From JARBUG01 sp035628915 (GTDB lineage: Bacteria > Bacillota > Sulfobacillia > Symbiobacteriales > Symbiobacteriaceae): a stretch of 64,000 nt of DNA. The notes under the pieces were generated by a model. That model searched no databases, had not been told where the DNA came from, and saw nothing but the letters and a program-made list of their open reading frames with translations. Numbering within the stretch: the stretch's first letter is position 1; each line of letters starts with the position of its first letter. Shown piece after piece: positions 1-8,521 of this stretch. Made by a program: the position numbers and the translations under genes. Location: assembly GCA_035628915.1 (NCBI GenBank), contig DASPIW010000029.1, positions 34,690 through 98,689 of the forward strand, given 5' to 3'.

Positions 1-630
1 CCTACATTGGGTTCTATGCTTCCTCCTGATGTTCGGGCCTACTTGTTTGCCAAGCGGGATACCTTGCCGATGGACTTGCGGGCGCCGCGGCCCAAGCAGG
101 AGGTCCCGGGCACGACAACCCCGAAAGCGGACGACTTGGAGACCAGGGTTGACCGGCAGCTCACCCTCATGGAGCAGCTGGCAGTCGATATGGTCGAGAG
201 CAAGCAGGCGATTCTGGAGCAGCAGGACTACCTGGCTCACCGCCCGGCGGGACTGCCCATCTCGGGCGGCCTCTTCACTGACCGCTTCGGATGGCGGTGG
301 AGCCCGTTCGGCTACGGGCGCCAGTGGCATGACGGCCTGGACATCGCACAGGATTACTGGACGCCGGTTGTTGCCGCGGCTGAGGGTGTGGTCACTTACT
401 CCGGATGGATGAGCGGCGGCTACGGGTACACAGTGGTGCTTGAGCACGGATACGGATTTGTGACCCAATACGCCCACATGATTCAAACCAAATCCGAAGT
501 GGGCGAAGAAGTTCGGCGTGGCCAAGTCATTGGCTGGGTGGGCAACAGCGGAAACAGCACTGGCCCGCATCTCCACTATGAGGTCCATGTGAACGGTGTC
601 CCGGTAGACCCCGTCAAATACCTAGAGTAA
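1..630 (+). CDS. M23 (LytM-type) peptidoglycan metallopeptidase, 5' end outside window
   Basis: The frame is open from the first base, so the N-terminus is probably cut by the window edge. Counting from the TTG at 7, residues 44-78 look like a charged coiled coil and 88-207 form an M23 domain. The zinc and catalytic residues are all visible: H108 and D112 in WHDGLD, H157 in QYAHM, and H188/H190 in GPHLHYEV, so the enzyme should be an active endopeptidase cutting peptidoglycan cross-links outside the membrane. The bactofilin gene follows after 12 bp with its own ribosome-binding site; M23-bactofilin pairs are common and link wall cutting to a cytoskeletal scaffold. The last 40 codons are nearly identical in DNA to the end of the M23 gene at 15475-16824, so the two are paralogues. 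Confidence 0.88.
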   Translation, partial: PTLGSMLPPDVRAYLFAKRDTLPMDLRAPRPKQEVPGTTTPKADDLETRVDRQLTLMEQLAVDMVESKQAILEQQDYLAHRPAGLPISGGLFTDRFGWRWSPFGYGRQWHDGLDIAQDYWTPVVAAAEGVVTYSGWMSGGYGYTVVLEHGYGFVTQYAHMIQTKSEVGEEVRRGQVIGWVGNSGNSTGPHLHYEVHVNGVPVDPVKYLE

Positions 631-642
631 GGAGAACCTGCC

Positions 643-1038
643 ATGCCAGTGTTCGGCGCCTCGAAAAAGACCGCTGACAGTCTCGGCTATGATAAGGTCC
701 AGACCATATTAGGCGAAGGCACGGAAATTAAGGGTACGATTCAAGCCACCGGCGTAGTTCGCATCGATGGTACCCTGGAGGGCACCATTATCCACGACGG
801 TGATCTGATCGTCGGTCCCAAAGGAAGGGTCATCGCCGACATTCGCTCCAGGGGACTTGCCGTTGCCGGAGAAGTGAGGGGCAACGTCCAGGCGGAGGAG
901 AAGCTTGAGTTGCTGCCTGGCGCCCGCCTGTATGGCGACATAAGGTGCGGGCACCTGGTGGTGCACGACGGAGCCATGTTTCATGGGCGCAGCCTGATGG
1001 CAAACGACGAGCAGCAGGGAACGGCGCCCGGGAAATAG
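643..1038 (+). CDS. Bactofilin (polymer-forming cytoskeletal protein)
   Basis: This 131-residue protein has the bactofilin core at about residues 22-115, a run of short beta-helix repeats rich in Gly and Val (for example GTEIKGTIQATGVVRIDGTL and the following GDLIVGPKGRV). Bactofilins self-assemble without nucleotide into filaments at the membrane and position wall enzymes. The ATG at 643 has a good AAGGAG site 7 bp upstream. It probably shares an mRNA with the upstream M23 peptidase, its likely partner. The length is normal for the family. Confidence 0.9.
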   Translation: MPVFGASKKTADSLGYDKVQTILGEGTEIKGTIQATGVVRIDGTLEGTIIHDGDLIVGPKGRVIADIRSRGLAVAGEVRGNVQAEEKLELLPGARLYGDIRCGHLVVHDGAMFHGRSLMANDEQQGTAPGK

Positions 1039-1063
1039 AACCCTAGCTCCCTGAGTTGTAGCC

Positions 1064-1097
1064 AATCGCCCGCCCTGGCAAACCAGGACGGGCGATT
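1064..1097. terminator. Bidirectional hairpin between convergent genes
   Basis: AATCGCCCG...CGGGCGATT is a near-perfect inverted repeat around CCTGG/CCAGG with a CAAA loop. It lies between the convergent bactofilin and yyaC genes. There is no real T-run on either side, so termination strength is uncertain. Confidence 0.55.
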
Positions 1098-1100
1098 CGT

Positions 1101-1727
1101 CTACAGGCGGCCCACGGGGAGGGCACGGCAGGCTCTGTGGTTTTCCAGCGCAGCAATTCCCTGCAGAATGCCGGCGGCAGCAACGCGAGCCATTCGGTAA
1201 ACGAGGCTCAGCCGCGTATTTTGCAGGACCAGATACTCCATGAACCCGCCAACGTTTACGATCCCGGTTACATAAACCTGCCCGACTTCCGGCAGTGTCT
1301 TGTTTACAGCAGCACCAGGCCTGAGGCTTCCCTGACCGACGGTCAGATAGCCGACCGATTCCACCCGGCCAAGGCTGGCGTCTACCGCCAGCACAAGCGG
1401 CTTAACAAAATGCTTCTCTACCCAGCCCATCGTATCCGCTAAGTTTGTGGCATGAACCGGGTTATCGAGAGTTCCGAACACGGTGCAGCCGCTCAATGCC
1501 TGTTCCTGTAGGTAAGAGCCAACCAGCGGTCCGAGAGCATCTCCGGTGGAACGGTCCGTACCGATACACACAAGCACAATTTCGCCGGAGTCTTCCACGT
1601 GCCGGATGCCGTATTCGTACACTGCCCTGGCCACTGAGGATTTGGCATCCGGTGCATCCACGTGGACCCTCTGTTCCTGAGCACAGAGCGTCTGTTCGGT
1701 AAGCAGCTGAAGCCAGCCTTCCCGCAA
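1101..1727 (-). CDS. yyaC: YyaC family sporulation protein (GPR-like fold)
   Basis: The 208-residue protein has the YyaC signatures: VLVCIGTDRSTGDALGPLVG at about 52-71, LDNPVHATNL near 87, an AVDASLG strand and GSLRPGAAVNKTLPEVG. YyaC is related to the germination protease GPR and is restricted to endospore formers, where it is made during sporulation; its exact substrate is not settled. The ATG at 1727 is used. In Bacillus yyaC also lies close to the replication origin, which fits the rest of the window. Confidence 0.85.
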   Translation of the reverse strand: MREGWLQLLTEQTLCAQEQRVHVDAPDAKSSVARAVYEYGIRHVEDSGEIVLVCIGTDRSTGDALGPLVGSYLQEQALSGCTVFGTLDNPVHATNLADTMGWVEKHFVKPLVLAVDASLGRVESVGYLTVGQGSLRPGAAVNKTLPEVGQVYVTGIVNVGGFMEYLVLQNTRLSLVYRMARVAAAGILQGIAALENHRACRALPVGRL

Positions 1728-1822
1728 CGGAATTCCCCCTGCCTGTCCGCGCGATATCCGTATTGGGAAGTATATGGCGAGCGGGACAAACCTATGTACA
1801 GGCCGAGCCGAAGGAGGAGACC

Positions 1823-2365
1823 ATGGAGAACGAGGAACTTGCCCAGTGGATCAAAGCGGCGGATGCCCAATATGCAAAGGGCCGCACGGACGGGGCCTTC
1901 GAAGCTTACACAGCCGTCCTTCAGCAAGATCCTGCTGTGGCCTGGGCTCATAGTCGGATCGGAGCCATACTTGCCCAACGGGGCAGATTGGATGAAGCCG
2001 AACAGAGCCTGAACAAGGCGCTGGAGCTGGACCCGGAGTTGCCCCAGGCCCACAGCAACCTGGGGAATATCTACTATACCCGCGGCGAGTACGATCGGGC
2101 TGTGGAGCGGTACCAAATTGCCGCCAAGCTGGATCCGGCCAATCCGGTCTACCATGAAAACCTCCATGCGGCGTTCAAGAAGCAGAAGAAGTATACAGAG
2201 GCAGTAAAGGCCCTGAAGCAGTCCCATAAGCTGGTCCGGGACAAAGCCAACGTGGAGACCCGGTCGCAGTTCCAAGGGATGAAGCGGCGCTTTGGCTGCG
2301 CCAGTGTCCTCTTGGTAAGCGCCCTGTTAATTGCTGCATTAGCCTTCTTCCTTACCTTTGCTTAA
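1823..2365 (+). CDS. TPR protein with C-terminal membrane anchor
   Basis: The ATG at 1823 follows AAGGAGGAG at 1811-1819, which is a better start than the in-frame upstream codon at 1763. The 180-residue product has three to four tetratricopeptide repeats over about residues 10-145 (LDEAEQSLNKALELDP is one) and ends with a single hydrophobic helix at about 159-180 that reaches the last residue. It therefore looks like a tail-anchored cytoplasmic scaffold. Partners are unknown. It is divergent from yyaC, with 95 bp between the starts. Confidence 0.75.
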   Translation: MENEELAQWIKAADAQYAKGRTDGAFEAYTAVLQQDPAVAWAHSRIGAILAQRGRLDEAEQSLNKALELDPELPQAHSNLGNIYYTRGEYDRAVERYQIAAKLDPANPVYHENLHAAFKKQKKYTEAVKALKQSHKLVRDKANVETRSQFQGMKRRFGCASVLLVSALLIAALAFFLTFA

Positions 2366-2420
2366 CAACTCCAGCGACTGCTGAAAGCCCCTTTGTCAAC
2401 CGGGCGAGAGGCCACCTGTC

Positions 2421-2447
2421 AGCGGGCCGGCAGAAAGCCGGCCCGCT
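2421..2447 (+). terminator. GC-rich hairpin after the TPR gene
   Basis: AGCGGGCCGGC-AGAAA-GCCGGCCCGCT is a perfect 11-bp stem. Only a weak T-rich tail follows. The rest of 2366-2614 shows no gene. Confidence 0.6.
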
Positions 2448-2614
2448 GGTTGTTCGCCTGGCGTAACAGGTATATCCTTAGATTTGGACCCAAATGGCAA
2501 TTTGTTGAGGCAGAGGCTGCTGATCGCCTTTGGTAAGGACCTAAAGCGCATATCCCTCTGCGAATACCTATCATTACGGCGCCCGATAGTACGGAAAGAA
2601 GGTGGGGATAAAGC

Positions 2615-3367
2615 GTGGAGTGGCTTCAAGCAATGACACCAGTGGATTACGGCATCATTGTGGTAGTCGGAGCAGCTCTCCTGATTGGGTGGGCCCGTGG
2701 TCTGGTTGAGGTGCTGACTGGCTTCCTGGTCTTTCTTGTGGCGGCCTTCATTTCGGGGCGCTACGCAGAGACTGTATTGGGCCTTCTGAACCGAATGTGG
2801 AACGTCCAGCACCAACTTGCCGGCGTTTTTGAACGTCAGCTGAACTTGCCCGCAGAGGCCCACCGTGTTCCGGCCAGTGCCATCCCACTCGAGCGGGCAG
2901 CCGATTGGATCCGCACAATTCCGATTCCAAAGGGGTTCCGTGAAACACTTGCCCAGCGGCTCGTTGACTGGTCTGAAGCCGCCGGTAACCAGACCGCCGC
3001 CGACTTCATTACCGATCAACTGGCCAAAGGTGTGCTGACCACCATTATCTTTGTTGTCATGGTGGCCTTGATTTCCTGGGGACTGGCGCTGATTTCAAAA
3101 CTGGTCAGCGACCAGATTAAGGAGATTCCGCTCGTGGGTACGGCAAACCGGTTTCTGGGCAGCGCAGTGATCGGGTTCTCGGCGGCAATGATTGTCGCCC
3201 TCATCGTCGGTCTGATCGGCCCCATGCTCTCGATGTACGGCGGCAGCGCGGCGGGCAAGGCACTTGAGAGCGCTCAACTGGCGCCGACCTTCCTGAACCT
3301 GTATCATTGGTTGCAGGCGGTCCTGTTTGGCCATGGGGGCGGACTGTTCTTCATTTCGGGAACGTGA
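2615..3367 (+). CDS. CvpA family membrane protein
   Basis: GTG at 2615 follows a GAAGGTGGGG ribosome site. The 250-residue protein starts with PVDYGIIVVVGAALLIGWARG, the typical CvpA opening, and has about four membrane helices (near 10-28, 34-52, 135-158, 180-205) with a 70-residue loop between the second and third. CvpA proteins are associated with the envelope and, in other bacteria, with toxin export and stress resistance; the molecular role is not known. It precedes DUF951 and rpsF and may feed into that transcript. Confidence 0.7.
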   Translation: MEWLQAMTPVDYGIIVVVGAALLIGWARGLVEVLTGFLVFLVAAFISGRYAETVLGLLNRMWNVQHQLAGVFERQLNLPAEAHRVPASAIPLERAADWIRTIPIPKGFRETLAQRLVDWSEAAGNQTAADFITDQLAKGVLTTIIFVVMVALISWGLALISKLVSDQIKEIPLVGTANRFLGSAVIGFSAAMIVALIVGLIGPMLSMYGGSAAGKALESAQLAPTFLNLYHWLQAVLFGHGGGLFFISGT

Positions 3368-3392
3368 GTAGCGGTAGTGGAGTGATTTCCGT

Positions 3393-3602
3393 ATGGATCG
3401 GGTCAAGTATGAGATTGGCGACGTAGTGAGACTAAAGAAAGCTCACCCCTGCGGATCGGATAAATGGGAGATCTACCGGACCGGTATCGACTTTGGCCTC
3501 AAGTGCCAGGGCTGCGGCCACCGGGTGATGATTCCGCGCGTCAAGTTTGAGAAGGCCGTTCGGGAGCGTTGGCCAAAGAGCGGTTCCACGGGTGACGCAT
3601 AA
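3393..3602 (+). CDS. DUF951 small protein (YyzM-like)
   Basis: The 69-residue product matches the DUF951 pattern: YEIGDVVRLKKAHPCGSDKWE, then CQGCGHRVMIPR. Three cysteines (HPCG and CQGC) suggest a small zinc or nucleic-acid-binding fold, but no function is established. It sits directly before rpsF, its normal place in Bacillota. Confidence 0.85.
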   Translation: MDRVKYEIGDVVRLKKAHPCGSDKWEIYRTGIDFGLKCQGCGHRVMIPRVKFEKAVRERWPKSGSTGDA

Positions 3603-3608
3603 GACTGC

Positions 3609-3637
3609 TTGAATGTTGGATTCGCGCGTGATATAGT
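3609..3637 (+). promoter_or_regulatory. Sigma-A promoter of the rpsF-ssb-rpsR operon
   Basis: TTGAAT at 3609-3614 and TATAGT at 3632-3637 are separated by exactly 17 bp, inside the gap before rpsF. Transcription would start near 3644. Confidence 0.7.
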
Positions 3638-3643
3638 TGATTG

Positions 3644-3743
3644 GACTCGCGCGCAAGCCGAGTTCATATAGGCGCAGCCGTTCCGGCTGCTGCCTCCCTG
3701 CCCCCAGAGGGGCCACTAGACCAGAGGGAGGAGGTGTTTACCC
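3644..3743 (+). promoter_or_regulatory. Structured 5' leader of rpsF, possible S6:S18 autoregulatory RNA
   Basis: About 100 nt separate the inferred start point from rpsF. Two hairpins can be drawn, GCAGCCG-TTC-CGGCTGC and GCCCC-CAGA-GGGGC, before the GGAGGAGG ribosome site. In many bacteria an S6:S18-binding leader occupies this position. I see a suitable location and structure but did not match the family consensus. Confidence 0.35.
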
Positions 3744-4031
3744 ATGAGGTCTTACGAACTGATGGTGATCGCCCGTCCGGATCTTGATGAAGCAGGCAAC
3801 CAGGCTGTTCTGGATCGAGTTTCCGGTCTCGTCACCGCTAACGGTGGCGCGATTGAGAAAATTGAGCCTTCCCGGAAGCAGCGCCTGGCCTACGAAATCA
3901 AGGATTTCCGCGATGGCATCTACACGGTCGTCAACTTCAAGGGCGAGCCGAAGACCGCGGAGGAACTCAACCGCGTTCTGAAGATCACAGATGAAGTGAT
4001 CCGGTTTATGATCGTCCGGCCGGAGGAGTAG
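3744..4031 (+). CDS. rpsF: Small ribosomal subunit protein bS6
   Basis: The 95-residue protein opens with MRSYELMVIARPDLDEAG and ends in DEVIRFMIVRPEE, standard for bS6, which binds 16S rRNA as a dimer with S18. The ATG is preceded by GGGAGGAGG. It is first in the rpsF-ssb-rpsR operon; ssb follows after 18 bp. Confidence 0.97.
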   Translation: MRSYELMVIARPDLDEAGNQAVLDRVSGLVTANGGAIEKIEPSRKQRLAYEIKDFRDGIYTVVNFKGEPKTAEELNRVLKITDEVIRFMIVRPEE

Positions 4032-4049
4032 CCGCAAGGAGGTAAGGAT

Positions 4050-4499
4050 GTGCTTAACCACATTGTTCTGATCGGCCGCCTTACCAAGGATCCCGAACTG
4101 CGGTATACCACGAGCGGTAAGGCAGTCGCTACTCTGCGGCTGGCAGTGGACCGGGGGACTACCAACCCCCAGGGCGAGAAAGAAACGGACTTCATCGATG
4201 TGGTCGTTTGGGAACGGCAAGCTGAAACAGCAGCAAACTACCTCCAGAAGGGCCGCTTGATTGCGGTCCAGGGGCGCCTGCAAATTCGCCAGTACGAAAC
4301 CCAGGAAGGCCAGCGCCGCGAGAAGGCGGAAGTGGTGGCCAGCCAGGTACGCTTTCTTGATCGCGGTCAGGAAGGCGGAAGCAGCGCCGGGGGTGCATAC
4401 GCCGGCGGCGGCAGCACTGGTGGCGGCGGTCCCCGTAAGGAGGCCCCGAGCATGGGCAGCGAGCCGAATTTCCACGATGACGATGATGTCCCCTTCTAG
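4050..4499 (+). CDS. ssb: Single-stranded DNA-binding protein
   Basis: GTG at 4050 begins VLNHIVLIGRLTKDPELRYT; the ATG two bases earlier is out of frame. Residues 1-105 are the OB fold, 110-135 a Gly-rich linker, and the end is the acidic tip DDDDVPF that recruits replication and repair partners. The protein is 149 residues, normal length, and lies between rpsF and rpsR as in most Bacillota. Confidence 0.97.
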   Translation: MLNHIVLIGRLTKDPELRYTTSGKAVATLRLAVDRGTTNPQGEKETDFIDVVVWERQAETAANYLQKGRLIAVQGRLQIRQYETQEGQRREKAEVVASQVRFLDRGQEGGSSAGGAYAGGGSTGGGGPRKEAPSMGSEPNFHDDDDVPF

Positions 4500-4517
4500 G
4501 GAAAGGAGGACAACACA

Positions 4518-4748
4518 ATGCGTCGTGAACGTGGTCGTCGTCCGAAGCGGCGTGTATGCAGCTTCTGCGTCGATAAGGTCGAGAACATCGACTATAAGGA
4601 TGTTAATCGTCTGAAGCGGTATATCACCGAGCGCGGTAAGATTCTGCCCCGCCGCATCTCTGGCAACTGCGCTGCTCACCAGCGTGGTCTGACCCAGGCG
4701 ATTAAGCGGGCTCGTATCGTGGCCCTTCTGCCGTTTACCGTCGAGTAA
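4518..4748 (+). CDS. rpsR: Small ribosomal subunit protein bS18
   Basis: The 76-residue basic protein contains KRRVCSFCVDKVENIDYKDV and RRISGNCAAHQR, diagnostic of bS18. AAGGAGG precedes the ATG. The CxxC pair shows it is the zinc-binding (C+) form. It is the last gene before the terminator at 4770. Confidence 0.97.
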   Translation: MRRERGRRPKRRVCSFCVDKVENIDYKDVNRLKRYITERGKILPRRISGNCAAHQRGLTQAIKRARIVALLPFTVE

Positions 4749-4769
4749 GCGGGTACTTTCGCATCGAAC

Positions 4770-4800
4770 GGGGGCGCCGCACCAGCGGTGCCCCTTTTCC
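4770..4800 (+). terminator. Rho-independent terminator after rpsR
   Basis: GGGGGCGCCGC-ACCA-GCGGTGCCCC is followed by TTTTCCTT. It separates the ribosomal operon from yybS, though read-through is possible because the next start is only about 70 bp away. Confidence 0.75.
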
Positions 4801-4868
4801 TTCAAGGGTACAGTGCAGGAGTCCTTATCCAGGTTGGCGAAGTGGACGCCCCGAGGAGTCGATTTACC

Positions 4869-5915
4869 TTGCAGAGACGTTCAGGCGTTCAGGGCATGGT
4901 TTTTGGCGGCATTATGGCCGGCATTCTGCTGGTGTGCGCCCTGATCCCCTTTCTAGGCATTCTCCTGCCGATTCCCCTGGTTCTTGTTTACGTCCGCTAC
5001 GGCGGGCGGGCGGCCGTCCTGACAGCCGTCGTTTCCGCCCTGTTGACTGCCATGTTCAAGGGTCCCATTCAAGCGTTCATCATCACTGTGCCAGGCGGTA
5101 TCCTTCCGGGGCTGGCGTTTGGCTTCGGCTTCCGCCGCGGACTGAAACCGCTGGTCATTGGGCTGCTGGCGGTGGCGGTCTTCTTCGGCGGGTACGCCGC
5201 TGACTATGTTGTCACGCGAGCTGTTGTTCTAGGTGGACAGGATCCGTTCGAGAACGCCTTGAAAACCGAAGAGGGCCGTCGGTTCCTGGAGAACAACACG
5301 AAGACTATGGAGGCTTACCTCAACACCCAGAAACCCAGCACCGACTCCCAGAAAGCGGCGCTCGAGCAACAGCGGGCGATGCTTGCGGAGTTGAGGGAGA
5401 ATCCCATAGGCGTCGTGTGGGCAACTCTGCCGATCGGGCTCTTCCTGTTCGGCTCCTTCTTTTCGTGGGTGAACTACGGCCTTTGTCGGGCCATTCTCCC
5501 CAGATTCGGGCACCCGGTACCGGCACCATCGCCTTTCAGTCGCTTCGCCCTGCCCATCTGGCTGATATGGGCATTTGTCCTGACCAACTTCGGAACGGCC
5601 TACGTGGGCAATTCCATCGTGGCGGCGCCCTGGTGGGTGAAGGTTGCCGTTAACATCGCTTCGCCACTGGCCATGATCATAGCGCTCTGTGGTCTTGCCG
5701 TGGCGTACGGCTGGCTGCGGATCAAGCAAAACATGTCCAAACCCGCTGCCGTTGTGGTGGCGGTGGCGCCCATCCTGCTGCTGGGCATGAACATGGTGGG
5801 CATGTACACCATGCTGGCGATGCTGGACACGGTATTCGACTTCCGCGGTCTGGGGCATGGCCTCTTTAGGAGGCGCCCCGCTGACGAGCCCCCCGAGGAG
5901 AGTGATTTGCTGTGA
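4869..5915 (+). CDS. yybS: YybS-like DUF2232 membrane protein
   Basis: I place the start at TTG 4869, 10 bp after GAGGAG; GTG 4842 is an alternative. The 348-residue product has eight or so hydrophobic helices. An amphipathic stretch rich in Gln and Glu (about residues 140-180) lies between them. This matches the multi-pass DUF2232 family represented by Bacillus YybS, whose role is unknown. It overlaps rplI by 4 bp, so the two are translationally coupled. In most Bacillota gdpP (yybT) lies between yybS and rplI; it is absent here. Confidence 0.75.
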   Translation: MQRRSGVQGMVFGGIMAGILLVCALIPFLGILLPIPLVLVYVRYGGRAAVLTAVVSALLTAMFKGPIQAFIITVPGGILPGLAFGFGFRRGLKPLVIGLLAVAVFFGGYAADYVVTRAVVLGGQDPFENALKTEEGRRFLENNTKTMEAYLNTQKPSTDSQKAALEQQRAMLAELRENPIGVVWATLPIGLFLFGSFFSWVNYGLCRAILPRFGHPVPAPSPFSRFALPIWLIWAFVLTNFGTAYVGNSIVAAPWWVKVAVNIASPLAMIIALCGLAVAYGWLRIKQNMSKPAAVVVAVAPILLLGMNMVGMYTMLAMLDTVFDFRGLGHGLFRRRPADEPPEESDLL

Positions 5916-6358
5916 AGGTCATTTTGAAGGCCGAGGTCAAAGGAACGGGCAAGAAGGGTCAGACCGTCGAGGTTTCCGACGGGTTCGCACGCAATTTTCT
6001 GTTCCCCCGCGGCCTGGCGATTGAGGCGTCCAGTGGGGCCCTCAAGAGTCTGGAAGAGGAGGCCAAGGCCAAAGAGCGAAAGCAGGAGCGGCTTGTCAAT
6101 GACCTGAAAGCCCTCCGCGACAAGCTTGAGGGGCAGACCGTCAAGGTTCACGCTCGCTGCGGCGAGGGCGGCCGGCTCTTCGGTTCCATTACCAACAAGG
6201 ATATTGCCGACGCCGTAACCAAGTTCCTGGGCAAGGAGTTCGACCGAAAGATCATCGACCTCACGACCCCGATCAAGGCGCTTGGCATCTACCCCGTTGC
6301 ACTCAAGTTTGGACAGAACGTAAACGGCACGATTAACGTCGAAATCGTACCGGCGTAA
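5912..6358 (+). CDS. rplI: Large ribosomal subunit protein bL9
   Basis: GTG at 5912 overlaps the yybS stop codon. The 148-residue protein has the N-terminal L9 signature GKKGQTVEVSDGFARNFLFP, a long connecting helix rich in Lys and Glu (about 45-75), and the C-terminal domain beginning VKVHARCGEGGRLFGSIT. bL9 binds 23S rRNA at the base of the L1 stalk. Confidence 0.97.
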   Translation: MKVILKAEVKGTGKKGQTVEVSDGFARNFLFPRGLAIEASSGALKSLEEEAKAKERKQERLVNDLKALRDKLEGQTVKVHARCGEGGRLFGSITNKDIADAVTKFLGKEFDRKIIDLTTPIKALGIYPVALKFGQNVNGTINVEIVPA

Positions 6359-6361
6359 TTC

Positions 6362-6393
6362 GGCGGCCCGACCGGAATTCCGGATCGGGCTGC
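6362..6393 (+). terminator. Hairpin between rplI and lon
   Basis: GCGGCCCGA...TCGGGCTGC encloses CCGGAATTCCGG, giving a long stem without a T-run. It could be a weak terminator or an mRNA processing site. Confidence 0.4.
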
Positions 6394-6440
6394 CTGCCTA
6401 AGAGAGGAGGTACAGGGCCGCGAAGCCGGCCCTTACTCAT

Positions 6441-8405
6441 ATGAAAGATATTCTGGACAAGCTGATGCGCGCGGCGAAGCAGGACGATAGCGCCATCCCG
6501 AAGCTCAGCCCTGAAGAGCAACTCCGGCGCCATGTCGGCGCCCTTTTCGGGCTGATGACCAACCTCTGGGGCCCGGAGCGGTTGGTGCTGAAGGCAGGGA
6601 AGCTCGAGGCGCTTAGTCTGATGAAGTCCGAGCAGGTGGAGGATCAGGTGCTCGCGCTGCAGCGGATCGTTTACGAGGACCCGACGATTGACCAGGCGCC
6701 CACCCGGACGCAGGTCCCCAAAGTCCTCGAGCAGCTCGAGAGCGAAATCGCTGATCTAGTCGCCCGCCGCACGGTTGAAGATAAGATCGAAAAAAAGATC
6801 CAACAGCGCATGCAGGAGCGCAACGATGACTATTACCGCGAGATCAAGCAGCAGGTGCTTCGCGAGGATTCCGGCCCGGAGAACACCTCTACGCTGAAGA
6901 AGCTTGAACACTTGGAGAAGCTGGAGCAGAAGAAACTCGCCCGTACAGCCATGGAAGTGCTGCGCCCGTCGTGCCTGGACGAAGTCGTTGGCCAGAACCG
7001 GGCAGTCAGAGCTCTAATGGCGAAGATCGCCTCACCCTTCCCCCAGCACATCATCTTGTACGGACCGCCTGGTGTCGGCAAAACGACGGTGGCTCGGCTG
7101 GCGCTGGAAGAGGCCAAGCGGCTCAAGCATACGCCGTTTGAAGCCGACGCACCCTTTGTGGAAGTCGACGGCGCCACGCTGCGCTGGGACCCCAGGGAAG
7201 TGACCAATCCGCTGCTCGGGAGTGTCCACGATCCGATTTACCAGGGTGCCCGCCGCGACATGGCCGAGACGGGTGTTCCCGAGCCCAAGTTGGGCCTCGT
7301 GACAGACGCCCATGGCGGCGTGCTGTTTATTGACGAAGTGGGCGAGCTCGATCAGATGCTTCAGAACAAGCTGCTGAAAGTCCTGGAGGACAAGCGAGTC
7401 ACCTTCGACTCCAGCTACTACGACGAGAATGATCCCAATGTGCCCAAGTACGTCAAGAAGCTCTTTTCGGAAGGCGCCCCGGCCGATTTCGTGCTAATCG
7501 GGGCGACAACCCGTGACCCCAGCGAGATCAACCCGGCCATGCGGTCACGGTGTGCGGAAGTCTTCTTTGAGCCGCTGTCGCCGGCAGATATTGTGCTGAT
7601 CGTGGAACAGGCCGCCACCCGACTCGGTGTCGTCTTGGAGGAGGGCGTTTCTGAACTGATCGCCGAATACACGACCGAGGGCCGGAAGGCAATCGGTGTG
7701 CTGGCTGACGCCTATGGACTCACCCTCTACAAGCTGGGCGACAAGGAATTGCCGGAGGACGGGAAGATTCACCTGCTCCGGGACAACGTGCTTGAGGTGA
7801 TTCAGACCGGCCGGCTGGCGCCGAACGTCTACCGGAAGGCGACCGACACGGCGGAAATCGGGCGGATTTTCGGGTTAGGCGTGCTTGGCTACATGGGTTC
7901 CGTCATTGAAATCGAGGCGGTGGCCTTTCCGGCACGCGAGGCGGGAAAAGGGTCACCTCGAATCAACGATACCGCGGGCTCGATGACCAAAGACTCCCTC
8001 TTTAATGCCGCCGCAGTCGTACGCAAGGCGACCGGTCAGGACCTGAACAACTGGGATGTTCATGTCAACATCGTCGGAGGCGGAAAGATAGATGGGCCCA
8101 GCGCCGGCGTGGCGATATATCTGTCGATGATCTCTGCTATTCAGGGGCGCCCCATCCGACAGGACGTGGCTATCACCGGAGAAGTCTCCATTCGGGGGAC
8201 GGTTAAGGCAATCGGCGGCGTCTATGAGAAGATCTATGGTGCCCGCCAGGCCGGCATGGCCCGGATTGTGCTGCCGGAGGAGAACCGCAAGGACGTGCCG
8301 CAGGAAGTGCCGGGGATCGAAGTGCGCTATGCGGCCACCATTGAGGAAGCGATGAACCTGGTGTTCGCTGCCGGAGACGGCCAGACAGTCAGATCTGCCA
8401 GCTGA
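6441..8405 (+). CDS. ATP-dependent Lon-family protease of the spore-former type (Spore_lon_C)
   Basis: The 654-residue protein has a helical N-terminal region (1-170), an AAA+ module with Walker A GPPGVGKT at 208-215 and Walker B VLFIDEVGELD near 294, and a C-terminal Lon peptidase domain. The catalytic Ser is S554 in DGPSAG and the Lys is K597 in YEKIYGA; their spacing of 43 is that of other Lon proteases. It lacks the large LON substrate domain of classical LonA. Its place between rplI and dnaB and the N-terminal region fit the Lon variant confined to endospore formers. AGAGAGGAGG lies upstream of the ATG at 6441. Confidence 0.85.
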   Translation: MKDILDKLMRAAKQDDSAIPKLSPEEQLRRHVGALFGLMTNLWGPERLVLKAGKLEALSLMKSEQVEDQVLALQRIVYEDPTIDQAPTRTQVPKVLEQLESEIADLVARRTVEDKIEKKIQQRMQERNDDYYREIKQQVLREDSGPENTSTLKKLEHLEKLEQKKLARTAMEVLRPSCLDEVVGQNRAVRALMAKIASPFPQHIILYGPPGVGKTTVARLALEEAKRLKHTPFEADAPFVEVDGATLRWDPREVTNPLLGSVHDPIYQGARRDMAETGVPEPKLGLVTDAHGGVLFIDEVGELDQMLQNKLLKVLEDKRVTFDSSYYDENDPNVPKYVKKLFSEGAPADFVLIGATTRDPSEINPAMRSRCAEVFFEPLSPADIVLIVEQAATRLGVVLEEGVSELIAEYTTEGRKAIGVLADAYGLTLYKLGDKELPEDGKIHLLRDNVLEVIQTGRLAPNVYRKATDTAEIGRIFGLGVLGYMGSVIEIEAVAFPAREAGKGSPRINDTAGSMTKDSLFNAAAVVRKATGQDLNNWDVHVNIVGGGKIDGPSAGVAIYLSMISAIQGRPIRQDVAITGEVSIRGTVKAIGGVYEKIYGARQAGMARIVLPEENRKDVPQEVPGIEVRYAATIEEAMNLVFAAGDGQTVRSAS

Positions 8406-8408
8406 ATG

Positions 8409-8442
8409 AAAGATGGCCGGGCATCCCCCGGCCATCTTTATT
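8409..8442 (+). terminator. Rho-independent terminator after the Lon gene
   Basis: AAAGATGGCCGGG and CCCGGCCATCTTT form a 13-bp stem around a short loop, followed by ATTG. Confidence 0.75.
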
Positions 8443-8521
8443 GACAGCAACGCGCGAGAGGAATCGCGCCGGGCCAGGTTGAATCATTGGGAGAACTGAT
8501 GTTTGGAGGGCGCTACCATTC

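Noticed and set aside
3738..4805. 355-codon antisense frame over rpsF-ssb-rpsR
   Set aside because: Three well-known genes with good ribosome sites occupy the + strand; this frame is a shadow.
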